A stretch of DNA of 64,000 nucleotides from Mesorhizobium sp. B1-1-8 (GTDB lineage Bacteria; Pseudomonadota; Alphaproteobacteria; Rhizobiales; Rhizobiaceae). Shown here one piece after another: positions 54,674-63,307 of the stretch. The position numbers and the translations under genes were made by a program. The notes beneath the pieces are model-generated. The model did not search any database. It was not told where the DNA came from and was given only the letters and a program-made list of their open reading frames with translations. Each line of letters opens with the position of its first letter. Position 1 is the first letter of the stretch. The stretch lies in NCBI RefSeq assembly GCF_006442795.2, contig NZ_CP083956.1:2519501-2583500 (forward strand). The letters run 5' to 3'.

Positions 54674-57007
54674 ATGAACGAGGCAGTTCGAGATCCAGCC
54701 AAGCCGACCAATGGGCCGATCATCGAGATCGAAAACCTCTCGATCTCGTTTTTCACCCGCAAGGGCGAGATACCGGCCGTGATGGACTTTTCCTGCACGG
54801 TCATGCCCGGTGAGGCGATGGGCATTGTCGGCGAATCCGGCTGCGGCAAGTCGACCGTGTCGCTCGGCATCATGCGCGACCTCTCCAACATCGGAAAGAT
54901 CGTTGGCGGCAAGATCAAGTTCCAGGGCAAGGACATGGGCGAGCTCTCCGAGGAGGAGCTGCGCGCCATCCGCGGCAACAAGATCGCCATGATCTACCAG
55001 GAGCCGATGGCGAGCCTGAACCCGGCGATGAAGGTCGGCCAGCAATTGATGGAAGTGCCGCTGATCCACGACAAGGTGTCGAAGGAAGAGGCCTACAGCC
55101 GAGCGCTCGAAATGGTGCGCGCCGTCAAGCTGCCCGATCCGGAGCGCATGATGCGCTCCTATCCGCACCAGCTTTCCGGCGGCCAGCAGCAGCGCATCGT
55201 CATTGCCATGGCGCTGCTGTCGAAGCCGGCGCTGCTCCTGCTTGACGAGCCGACGACGGCACTCGACGTGACCGTCGAGGCCGGCATCGTCGAACTGGTC
55301 AAGGGGCTTGGCGAGAAGTTCGGCACCTCGATGATCTTCGTGTCGCACAATCTCGGTCTCATCCTGGAGACCTGCGACCGGATCACGGTGATGTATTCGG
55401 GCGAGGCGGTGGAAACCGGCAAGATCGAGGACGTCTTCGACCGGATGCGCCATCCCTATACGCAAGGGCTGTTCCGCTCGATCCCGCTGCCCGGGGCCGA
55501 CAAGAATTCGCGGCCGCTGATCTCCATCCCGGGGCAATTGCCGCTGCCGCATGAGCGGCCGAAGGGGTGCAATTTCGGTCCGCGCTGCCACCATTTTGTC
55601 GAAGGCGTCTGCAACGCCGCCGAAATCCCGATGATCCCGGTCGAGGGCCATGACGGGCATTTCTCGCGTTGCGTGCGCTTCAACGAAATCGACTGGGAGG
55701 CGCTGCCGCCCGGCGCCAAGAAGGTCAACGAGCGCGTCGTGCCCGGCGCACCGGTGCTCAAGATCGAGGACCTGAGGAAATACTACAAGGTCGGCGGCAG
55801 CGAAGTGTTCGGCTCCAGCGAAGGCCGCGTCGTGAAGGCCAACGAGACGATTTCGTTCACGGCGCGTGAATCGGAAACGGTCGCGATCGTCGGCGAATCC
55901 GGCTGCGGGAAGTCGACGCTGGCCAAGGTGCTGCTGGGTCTCGAGACCGCAAGCTCCGGCATCGTGACGCTCGCCAACAAGGAAATCCAGTCGACCGGCA
56001 TCGAGAATCGCGGCGTCGACACCGTGTCGTCGATCCAGATGGTGTTCCAGAACCCGTTCGACACGCTGAACCCCAGCCACACCGTCGGTGCGCAGATCAT
56101 CCGTACGCTGGAGAAGTTCAACGTCGGCAAGACGGTTGCCGACCGCCGCAAGCGCATGCTCGAGCTGCTCGACCTGGTGAAGCTGCCGCGCGCCTTCGAG
56201 AGCCGCAAGCCGCGCCAGCTCTCGGGCGGCCAAAAGCAGCGCATTGGCGTGGCGCGCGCCTTTGCCGGCGACGCCAAGGTGGTGGTTGCCGACGAGCCGG
56301 TCTCGGCGCTCGACGTCTCTGTGCAGGCGGCGGTGACGGAGCTGTTGATGGACATCCAGCGCAAGAACAAGACGACGATGCTGTTCATCAGCCACGATCT
56401 GTCGGTGGTGCGCTACATCGCCGACCGCGTCGTCGTCATGTATCTCGGCTACATCGTCGAGCAGGGCACGACCGACCAGATCTTCGCGCCGCCTTACCAT
56501 CCCTATACGGAGGCGTTGCTGTCAGCGATCCCGATCGCGGACACCAGCGTGGTCAAGAAGCACATCGTGCTCGAAGGCGACATCCCATCGGCGATGAACC
56601 CACCGACCGGCTGCCCGTTCCAGACGCGCTGCGGCTACAAGAAGCTGGTGCCGGACAATCTGTGCGAGACGAAAGTGCCGCCGGTGAAGAATCTCGGCGA
56701 CGGCCATATGAGCCTGTGCTGGCTGTCGGACGATGTGCTGGCCAAGATGGAGCCGGTGATCAAGTTCGACAAGGAGCACGCGGCGCATGAGGGCGTGCCG
56801 GACGATGCGCCGCATGGCGAGGGGCCGGGCTTTGCCGGTTCGCCGCCGCAGCGTCCCGACGGCAAAAACGCCAGTGCGGAAGCCGACGCGATCGGAGAGG
56901 GCGTCGAGGAGAATGACGCTGTGCTCAAAGCCCGTCGCCACGAAGTGCGCGACGAGGATTCGGAAACCGGTGTCTCAAGGCCGAAGGACACGACAAGGCG
57001 GCACTAA
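54674..57007 (+). CDS. Fused double ATPase of the peptide ABC transporter (DppD-DppF type)
   Basis: The 777-residue protein carries two complete nucleotide-binding domains. Domain one: Walker A GESGCGKST near residues 54-62, LSGGQQQRIVIAMAL, LLLLDEPTTALDV. Domain two: GESGCGKST near residues 408-416, LSGGQKQRIGVARAF, VVVADEPVSALDV. Each domain has the oligopeptide-transporter C-terminal cysteine segment (GCNFGPRCHHFVEGVC and GCPFQTRCGYKKLVPDNLC), which in relatives binds an iron-sulfur cluster. A charged, proline-rich tail of about 85 residues (after CWLSDD) has no recognised fold. The gene closes the operon. Confidence 0.94.
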   Translation: MNEAVRDPAKPTNGPIIEIENLSISFFTRKGEIPAVMDFSCTVMPGEAMGIVGESGCGKSTVSLGIMRDLSNIGKIVGGKIKFQGKDMGELSEEELRAIRGNKIAMIYQEPMASLNPAMKVGQQLMEVPLIHDKVSKEEAYSRALEMVRAVKLPDPERMMRSYPHQLSGGQQQRIVIAMALLSKPALLLLDEPTTALDVTVEAGIVELVKGLGEKFGTSMIFVSHNLGLILETCDRITVMYSGEAVETGKIEDVFDRMRHPYTQGLFRSIPLPGADKNSRPLISIPGQLPLPHERPKGCNFGPRCHHFVEGVCNAAEIPMIPVEGHDGHFSRCVRFNEIDWEALPPGAKKVNERVVPGAPVLKIEDLRKYYKVGGSEVFGSSEGRVVKANETISFTARESETVAIVGESGCGKSTLAKVLLGLETASSGIVTLANKEIQSTGIENRGVDTVSSIQMVFQNPFDTLNPSHTVGAQIIRTLEKFNVGKTVADRRKRMLELLDLVKLPRAFESRKPRQLSGGQKQRIGVARAFAGDAKVVVADEPVSALDVSVQAAVTELLMDIQRKNKTTMLFISHDLSVVRYIADRVVVMYLGYIVEQGTTDQIFAPPYHPYTEALLSAIPIADTSVVKKHIVLEGDIPSAMNPPTGCPFQTRCGYKKLVPDNLCETKVPPVKNLGDGHMSLCWLSDDVLAKMEPVIKFDKEHAAHEGVPDDAPHGEGPGFAGSPPQRPDGKNASAEADAIGEGVEENDAVLKARRHEVRDEDSETGVSRPKDTTRRH

Positions 57008-57025
57008 CCCCGAAAGGGTCTATCT

Positions 57026-57616
57026 TTAGTTTCCGCATTGCCGCAACTGGGCGGCGTAGTCCTGCGCCATCTTGTCCGTGGCGCGCGCGTAGCTTTGCAC
57101 GCCGGCGTCGCCGCGATTGCCGCGGCCATAGGCGGTCCAGCCGAGATAATAGGCCAGATAGAGATTGTAGGTGTCGTTGCGGGCGACGCCGAAGGTGTCG
57201 GCGGTCTTGGAATGGTACCAGCCGACGAAATCGACGGCATCCGCGAATCTGGTCCGCCGTGCCGCCCAGTTGCCGGTTTCGCTCTGGTATTGCGACCACG
57301 TGCCGTCGAGCGCCTGCGAGAAGCCCGTGGCGCTGGAGACATGCGTCCAGGGAATGAAGCCGAACAGCTTGGTGCGCGGCGGCCTGGCGTTGCTCTTGAA
57401 GCCGGACTCCTTGCGCACCGTCGCCATCAGCACCGGAACCGGCACGACGTATTTCTGCTCGGTGCGCTCGGCGGCGGCCTGCCAGTTGTCGAACCAGCCG
57501 TCATTCTGGTCGAAGACGGCGCAGACATTGTTGATGTGGCTGGGCGCCGTCGCGCAGGCGCAAAGCTCCAGCAGCACAGAGACAGCGACAATTTTACTAA
57601 AACTCGACCTACGCAT
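57026..57616 (-). CDS. Lytic transglycosylase lipoprotein (SLT domain)
   Basis: The 196-residue protein has a lipoprotein signal with lipobox LCAC, lipidated cysteine 21, followed by a region with the SLT catalytic glutamate E70 in LMATVRKESGFKSNARPP and the substrate-binding stretch ATGFSQALDGTWSQYQ. It cleaves the glycan strand of peptidoglycan at the outer membrane. It runs convergent to the ABC ATPase with only 18 bases between stops, and divergent from the MttB gene. Confidence 0.88.
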   Translation of the reverse strand: MRRSSFSKIVAVSVLLELCACATAPSHINNVCAVFDQNDGWFDNWQAAAERTEQKYVVPVPVLMATVRKESGFKSNARPPRTKLFGFIPWTHVSSATGFSQALDGTWSQYQSETGNWAARRTRFADAVDFVGWYHSKTADTFGVARNDTYNLYLAYYLGWTAYGRGNRGDAGVQSYARATDKMAQDYAAQLRQCGN

Positions 57617-57825
57617 TGGAAGACGAATAGGCCGAAATCATAAAAGGAGTCTTGCGCGCTTCCTTAACGCGGCCGGCTCGCCGACCAAGACAAGTATTGA
57701 CATTGCGACTGATCGCGTCGCTTTCCTTTCGGTCAATTCCTGGAAATGCCGCCTTGGCTAAAATCACGCCGGCAAAGGGCGAAATCCTGACAGCCGCTGC
57801 AGCGCGCCGGCGTTCTGATGGGCAC

Positions 57826-59364
57826 ATGAGCGAACCAAGACGCAAGCGCGGCGCCGAGCGCACCAGCAACCGAGGCCCAGCCGCCATTCCGCAACTGCCG
57901 CTGCGGCGGGTGACCAACCCGTACCCGCCGATGGCGATGCTGTCGGCCGATCAGATCGAGGCCATTCACCAGGCGTCGATGCATATCCTGGAAAATTTCG
58001 GCATCGAGGTGATGAGCCCGCGGGCGCTTTCGCTATTCGAACGCGCCGGCGCCACGGTCGATCACGCGACGATGAATGTGCGTGTCGATCGCGGCATGGT
58101 CGACGAAGCGCTGAAGACGACGCGTTCGAGCTATACGCTCACGCCACGCAACCCAGCCCGCGCCATTCATCTCGGCGGCAACACAATCAACTTCACGCTG
58201 GTCGCCGGGCCGCCCAATGTGCACGACATGGAGCGCGGCCGCCGCGCTGGCAATCTCGCCGATTATTCCGACCTGGTCCGGCTGGCGCAGCACTTCAACT
58301 GCATCCATATGCTCGGCAACCAGGTGTGCGCGCCGGTCGAGCTGCCGGCAAACTCGCGCCATCTCGACACCTATTTCGCCAATCTGACGCTGACCGACAA
58401 ATGCTTCCATGTCTCGGCGATCGGCCGGGGCAGGGCGCTGGACGGCATCGAGATGATGGCGATTGCGCGTGGCTTGACCCTCGACCAGATCGGCGAGGAA
58501 CCAGGCATCACCACCATCATCTCGGTCAACTCGCCGCGCCGCTTCGACGAAATGATGGCCGAGGGCCTGATGACCATGGCCGAGTTCGGCCAGTCGGTGG
58601 CGGTGACGCCGTTCACGCTGATGGGCGCGATGAGCCCGGTGACGCTCGCCGGCGCTTTGGCGCAGCAGAATGCCGAGGCGCTGTTCGGCATCGTGCTGAC
58701 GCAGCTCGTGCGCCCCGGCGCGCCGGTGATGTATGGCGCCTTCACCTCCAACGTCGATATGAAATCCGGCGCACCGGCCTTCGGCACACCGGAGAACACC
58801 AAGGCCAACATCGCTTCCGGGCAATTGGCGCGGCGCTATAAATTGCCCTACCGCACGACGCCGGGCTCGGCCTCCAATGCCGCCGACGCGCAGGGCGCCT
58901 ATGAGACGCTGATGGCGCTGTGGGGCGCGGTGCTCGGCCATGGCAACCTCGTCTACCACGCCGCCGGCTGGCAGGAGGGCGGGCTGACGGCCTCGTTCGA
59001 AAAGCTCATCATCGATGTCGAGATGATCCAGCACATGATGGAATTCCTGCGGCCGATCGCGGTCGACGAGGCGGAGCTTGCGGTGGAAGCGCTGGGGGCA
59101 GTGCCGACCGGCGGCCATTTCTTCGGCGAGCCGCACACGCTGGAGCGCTATGCTACCGCCTTCTACCAGCCGATGCTCTCCAACTGGCAGAACTACGAGG
59201 CCTGGCAGGAGGCCGGCGGGCTCGACACCACCGCGCGGGCGACGCGGCTGTGGAAGAAGGCCTTGGAGGAGTATGTCCAGCCGGCGATGGACCCTGCCGT
59301 GCGCGAGGCGCTCGAATCCCATATGGCCAGGCGCAAGGAAACGATCGGGCAGGGCGAGCCGTGA
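57826..59364 (+). CDS. Trimethylamine methyltransferase (MttB) family protein, non-pyrrolysine
   Basis: The 512-residue protein is a TIM-barrel methyltransferase of the MttB superfamily. It is continuous, with no in-frame amber codon at the pyrrolysine position, so it belongs to the non-pyrrolysine branch that includes glycine betaine methyltransferase. Start is ATG 57826 with a weak ribosome-binding site; the frame continues upstream without better support. RVTNPYPPMAMLSADQIEAIHQASMHILENFGIEV is the family opening. The next gene is a dimethylglycine/sarcosine-dehydrogenase-like flavoprotein. No corrinoid protein is encoded nearby in the window; the methyl acceptor is therefore not known. Betaine or methylated-amine catabolism is inferred. 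Confidence 0.9.
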   Translation: MSEPRRKRGAERTSNRGPAAIPQLPLRRVTNPYPPMAMLSADQIEAIHQASMHILENFGIEVMSPRALSLFERAGATVDHATMNVRVDRGMVDEALKTTRSSYTLTPRNPARAIHLGGNTINFTLVAGPPNVHDMERGRRAGNLADYSDLVRLAQHFNCIHMLGNQVCAPVELPANSRHLDTYFANLTLTDKCFHVSAIGRGRALDGIEMMAIARGLTLDQIGEEPGITTIISVNSPRRFDEMMAEGLMTMAEFGQSVAVTPFTLMGAMSPVTLAGALAQQNAEALFGIVLTQLVRPGAPVMYGAFTSNVDMKSGAPAFGTPENTKANIASGQLARRYKLPYRTTPGSASNAADAQGAYETLMALWGAVLGHGNLVYHAAGWQEGGLTASFEKLIIDVEMIQHMMEFLRPIAVDEAELAVEALGAVPTGGHFFGEPHTLERYATAFYQPMLSNWQNYEAWQEAGGLDTTARATRLWKKALEEYVQPAMDPAVREALESHMARRKETIGQGEP

Positions 59365-59442
59365 TGCTTCCCATTCCGATTGAACGCCCTACCATCCTGA
59401 ATCCGTTTATTCTTCTAACGTCCTGATATCAGAGAAAAACTC

Positions 59443-61869
59443 ATGAAATCGCATGCAAAGGTCGTGGTCATTGGCGGCGGTGTCGTCGGATGCTCGGTAC
59501 TGTTCCATCTCGCCCGCCACGGCTGGACCGACGTCGTGCTTCTGGAGCGCGACGAGCTGACCTCGGGCTCGACCTGGCATGCCGCCGGCGGCATGCACAC
59601 CATCAATGGCGATCCGAACGTCGCCAAGCTGCAGAAATACACGATCTCGCTCTACAAGGAGATCGAGGAGTTGTCCGGCCAGGCGACCGGCGTGCATCTG
59701 ACCGGCGGCGTGCTCTTGGCGGCGACCGAGGCGCGGCTCGACTGGCTGCGCGGCGTCGTCTCCAAGGGCCGCTACCTCGGCATCGACCTCGAGGTGATCT
59801 CGGCCAAAGAGGCGGCCGAATTGATGCCGCTGATCGATCCCAGCCAGTTCGTCGGCGCGGTGCGCAACAAGGAGGACGGCCATCTCGATCCGTCCGGGGT
59901 TACGCATGCCTACGCGAAGGCCGCGCGGAAACTTGGCGCAGAAGTGGAACGCTTCACCAAGGTCGAGGACATCGTGCGCTGCCCGGACGGGCTGTGGCGC
60001 GTCATCACCAACAAGGGCGACGTGATCGCCGAGCATGTCGTCAATGCCGGCGGCCTGTGGGCGCGCGAGGTCGGCCGCATGGTCGGCCTCGAACTGCCGG
60101 TGCTGGCGATGGAGCATATGTATCTGATCACCGAGGACATGCCGGAGGTTGCCGACTGGAACAAGAAGACCGGCACCGAGATCATCCATGCGGTCGATTT
60201 CGACGGCGAGCTCTATCTGCGCCAGGAACGCGGCGGCATGCTGATGGGCACCTATGAGAAGGCCAACAAGGTCTGGTCTGAATTCTCCACACCGTGGAAT
60301 TTCGGCCACGAATTGCTTGAGCCGGATATCGACCGCATCGCGCCGTCGCTGGAGGTCGGCTTCCGCCATTTCCCGGCGTTCCAGAAGACCGGCATCAAGC
60401 AGATCATCAACGGGCCCTTTACCTTCGCGCCGGACGGCAACCCGCTGGTCGGCCCGGTGCGCGGCCTGCCGGGCTTCTGGGTCGCCTGCGGCGTCATGGC
60501 CGGCTTTTCGCAGGGCGGCGGCGTCGGCCTGGCGCTCTCCAACTGGATGATCGAGGGTGATCCCGGCGCCGACATCTGGGCAATGGATGTCGCGCGCTAC
60601 GGCGACTGGGCGACGATGGCCTATACCAACGCCAAGGTGCGCGAGAATTACTCACGGCGTTTCTCGATCCGCTTTCCCAACGAGGAATTGCCGGCAGGGC
60701 GCCAGCTCAAGACGACGCCGGTCTACGACCTGCTGTCGGCCAGGGGCGCGCAATGGGGCGTTTCTTTCGGGCTCGAGGTGCCGCTGTGGTACGCGCCGGA
60801 AGGCGTCAAGGACGAGTTCTCATGGCGGCGCTCGAGCGATTTCGACCACGTCGCCAAGGAGGTCGCGGCGGTGCGAGGCGGCGTCGGCCTGTCGGAGATT
60901 TCGAACTTCGCCAAATACAAGGTGACCGGCGAGGGCGCCCCGGCATGGCTCGACCGCATGCTGGCCTGCAAACTGCCGAAGCCCGGCCGCATGACGCTGG
61001 CGCCGATGCTGAAGGAAGACGGCAAGCTGATCGGCGATTTCACCCTCGCCAATATTGACGATCGCGAATGGTTCATTGCCGGCTCCGGCGTCGCCGAACA
61101 GTATCACATGCGCTGGTTCGAGGCGCATCTGCCCAAGGACGGCTCGGTGCGCATCGAGGCGCTGGGGCAGCAGCTCACCGGCCTCGCTATCGCAGGGCCG
61201 AAGGCAAGGCAGGTGCTTGCGAAAGTCAGCCGCGCCGATGTTTCCAATGCCGCGTTCCCGTTCATGGCGGTGGCCAGGATGGATATCGGCATGGCGCCGT
61301 GCCTGGTCGGGCGCGTCAGCTATACCGGCGATCTCGGCTACGAGATCTGGGTGGCGCCGGAATATCAGCGCGCGGCTCTCCAGGCGCTGCTGGCGGCTGG
61401 CGAGGAATTTTCGATCGGTCTGTTCGGCTCGCGCGCCCTCAATGCGCTCAGGCTGGAGAAGAACTACGGCTCATGGGCGCGCGAATACCGGCCGATCTAT
61501 GGGCCGCTGGAGGCTGGTCTCGACCGCTTCGTCGCCTATGGCAAGGAGGCCGAATTCATCGGCAAGGAAGGCGCGCTGGCCGAGCGCAAGCAAGGCGGCA
61601 AGCTCAGGCTGCGCGCCTTCATCGTCGACGCGACCGATGCCGACGTCATCGGCGACGAGGCGATCTGGCATGACGGCGCGGTGCGCGGCTGGGTCACCTC
61701 CGGCGGCTACGCTCACCATTCGAAGAAATCGGTCGCCATGGGCTATGTGCCGAAGGAGATCGCCGACAGACCGGACGGCTTCGAGATCGAGATCCTCGGC
61801 AAGCGCCATGCGGCACGCATCCAGGCAGCGCCGCTGTTCGACGCCAATTTCGAGCGGATGCGCGCCTGA
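59443..61869 (+). CDS. FAD-dependent dimethylglycine/sarcosine dehydrogenase-like protein with GcvT domain
   Basis: The 808-residue protein has an N-terminal FAD-binding oxidoreductase domain with GGGVVG at residues 11-16 and SGSTWHAAGG, where H46 occupies the position of the histidine that binds FAD covalently in dimethylglycine dehydrogenase. It is followed by a C-terminal aminomethyltransferase (GcvT-like, roughly residue 430 onward, with LSEISNFAKYKVTGEGA, SYTGDLGYEIWVAPE and LNALRLEKNYGSWAREY) that transfers a one-carbon unit to tetrahydrofolate. It demethylates N-methyl groups of glycine derivatives. It lies 78 bases after the MttB gene on the same strand. Confidence 0.93.
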   Translation: MKSHAKVVVIGGGVVGCSVLFHLARHGWTDVVLLERDELTSGSTWHAAGGMHTINGDPNVAKLQKYTISLYKEIEELSGQATGVHLTGGVLLAATEARLDWLRGVVSKGRYLGIDLEVISAKEAAELMPLIDPSQFVGAVRNKEDGHLDPSGVTHAYAKAARKLGAEVERFTKVEDIVRCPDGLWRVITNKGDVIAEHVVNAGGLWAREVGRMVGLELPVLAMEHMYLITEDMPEVADWNKKTGTEIIHAVDFDGELYLRQERGGMLMGTYEKANKVWSEFSTPWNFGHELLEPDIDRIAPSLEVGFRHFPAFQKTGIKQIINGPFTFAPDGNPLVGPVRGLPGFWVACGVMAGFSQGGGVGLALSNWMIEGDPGADIWAMDVARYGDWATMAYTNAKVRENYSRRFSIRFPNEELPAGRQLKTTPVYDLLSARGAQWGVSFGLEVPLWYAPEGVKDEFSWRRSSDFDHVAKEVAAVRGGVGLSEISNFAKYKVTGEGAPAWLDRMLACKLPKPGRMTLAPMLKEDGKLIGDFTLANIDDREWFIAGSGVAEQYHMRWFEAHLPKDGSVRIEALGQQLTGLAIAGPKARQVLAKVSRADVSNAAFPFMAVARMDIGMAPCLVGRVSYTGDLGYEIWVAPEYQRAALQALLAAGEEFSIGLFGSRALNALRLEKNYGSWAREYRPIYGPLEAGLDRFVAYGKEAEFIGKEGALAERKQGGKLRLRAFIVDATDADVIGDEAIWHDGAVRGWVTSGGYAHHSKKSVAMGYVPKEIADRPDGFEIEILGKRHAARIQAAPLFDANFERMRA

Positions 61870-61894
61870 GACAGACGCGCATCTGTTCTGACGG

Positions 61895-62287
61895 TCAGGC
61901 GTTGCGGCGGTTGTCCAGCGCGAAGGCGCCGGCGCCGGCGAAGATCAGATAGAGGAAGATGAAGCAGAACGAGATCGCCGAGTCGCCGCCATTGTTGACC
62001 GGGAAAAAGTCGCGCGGGAAGTGCGCCATGAAATAGGCGATCGCCATCTCGCCACAGAGCAGGAACGCCACCGGCCGGGTGAAAAGGCCCAGCAAGAGCA
62101 GGACGCCTCCGGCAAATTCGAGGATACCTGACGTCAGCGCAATCCCTGTCAGCGCTTCAGCATGGGCACCGGCAGGAAAATTGAACAGTTTCTGGGTGCC
62201 GTGTTCGATGAACTGCAACGCCGTCATGATCCGGAGCACGGCCAGCGCCTGCGGCTGGTATTGGGCAAGGCCTTCGAAAAGCTTCAT
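61895..62287 (-). CDS. DoxX-family membrane protein
   Basis: The 130-residue protein has four hydrophobic segments and the DoxX opening LAVLRIMTALQFIEHGTQKLFNFP and ILEFAGGVLLLLGLFTRPVAF. Family members take part in quinone-linked or thiosulfate oxidation in some organisms, but most have no known role. I choose the ATG at 62287 because GGAG is 7 bases upstream; the ATG at 62299 has none. It runs convergent to the flavoprotein gene, with 25 bases between. Confidence 0.9.
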   Translation of the reverse strand: MKLFEGLAQYQPQALAVLRIMTALQFIEHGTQKLFNFPAGAHAEALTGIALTSGILEFAGGVLLLLGLFTRPVAFLLCGEMAIAYFMAHFPRDFFPVNNGGDSAISFCFIFLYLIFAGAGAFALDNRRNA

Positions 62288-62423
62288 GCAAAACTCCATT
62301 TACCCCGCCCGGATCGGCCATAGATTATCGCCCCGCGGTGGACCATTCACTTCCTGGGTCCTGCTATCAACAATCGGTGACTTGAAACGGTTCCCCGACG
62401 ACCTGCATTTTTTCTCTCTGTGG

Positions 62424-62452
62424 TTGCATTTATATCGTTATAGTTGTATCTA
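62424..62452 (+). promoter_or_regulatory. Candidate promoter for the small secreted-protein gene
   Basis: -35 TTGCAT at 62424-62429 and -10 TATCTA at 62447-62452 are separated by 17 bases; the ATG is 39 bases further on. The 204-base divergent gap also serves DoxX. Confidence 0.4.
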
Positions 62453-62491
62453 AAGGCGTCGAACGCTTTAAACCGTATAGGTCCGCGCATC

Positions 62492-62980
62492 ATGAAAACA
62501 CTCGTCATCAGCCTCTTCGCAATCCTTGCGGGCACCTGCTCCGCCACGGCCGCCGACGCCGGCTGTGATGCCTTCAAATGGCCGGTCGCACGCGAGCAGG
62601 CCCTGTTTCCGGAGGCGCCCGCCGCGCAGTCCGGCGCCGCCCTCACGGTCGGGCAAGCGGTGGATTTCTCACTCGCAGCGGTCGACACGATCAGCTTTGA
62701 AGTGCCGCCCGGGCATGCACCGGCAGCCGACACGTTCGGCGCCATGGCCAGCGTGACCGTGCCACCTGAAGGCGAGCTCCAGTTCAGCCTGTCCGACGAC
62801 GCCTGGATCGATGTCGTTCAGGACGGCCATGCCGTAAAATCAGCGGCCTTCAGCGGCGTGAAGACCTGCCCGGAAATCCGCAAGAGCGTGCGCTTCAAGC
62901 TGGCGGCCGGTCCGGCCACCGTTCAGCTCAGCGGCGCGAAGAAGACCGATCTCAAAGTGGCGGTGCTGGCGCCGGAATGA
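62492..62980 (+). CDS. Secreted protein of unknown function
   Basis: The 162-residue protein has a signal peptide (MKTLVISLFAILAGTCSATAA) and a mature part with two cysteines (AGCDAFKWP and VKTCPEIRK) that could form a disulfide. The segments ISFEVPPG, VTVPPEGELQFSLSD and VRFKLAAGPATVQLSGA suggest a small all-beta domain. I do not recognise the family. The ATG at 62492 lies just before the signal sequence; the frame extends 48 bases upstream. It is transcribed away from DoxX and ends in front of a palindromic element. Confidence 0.75.
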   Translation: MKTLVISLFAILAGTCSATAADAGCDAFKWPVAREQALFPEAPAAQSGAALTVGQAVDFSLAAVDTISFEVPPGHAPAADTFGAMASVTVPPEGELQFSLSDDAWIDVVQDGHAVKSAAFSGVKTCPEIRKSVRFKLAAGPATVQLSGAKKTDLKVAVLAPE

Positions 62981-63307
62981 AGCCCCGAGAGGGCCAGCGC
63001 CGGCGGGACAAGCACCCCTTCTGTTTTGTCCATTCTTCGCAGCAATTGCGGAGGGTTGATCGCACATCTCCCAAGGGAGTAGTGCAATCGCATACGGCGC
63101 TCCCCCACTCCGTCTCGGCTTCGCCGAGCCACCTCTCCCCCCACATTCGTGGAGGGAGAGGAAATGCCAACCGCTAAGGCTGCGGCCTTGAAAGGCTTGG
63201 TTTCCTCTCCCCCATGCACATGGGGGAGAGGTGGTCGCGCAGCGGCCGGAGTGGGGGGCTGGCGCTGCCTTAGGCGATTTGCCCGCCCCAAGGAAAGATC
63301 GGCAATT
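62981..63307. repeat. Intergenic region holding a palindromic element, copy 3
   Basis: No gene is seen in these 327 bases. A palindromic element spans about 63098-63262: GCTCCCCCACTCCG at the left pairs with CGGAGTGGGGGGC at the right, and inner arms CCACCTCTCCCCC / GGGGGAGAGGTGG pair as well. A central hairpin TCCTCTCCCCCATG lies next to CATGGGGGAGAGG. It is of the same type as 3069-3224 and 32354-32510 but with different arm sequence. Confidence 0.7.

Noticed and set aside
54350..56500. A 716-residue minus-strand open frame opposite the fused peptide ATPase
   Set aside because: The plus strand encodes two complete ABC domains; the antisense frame has no motif and no ribosome-binding site.
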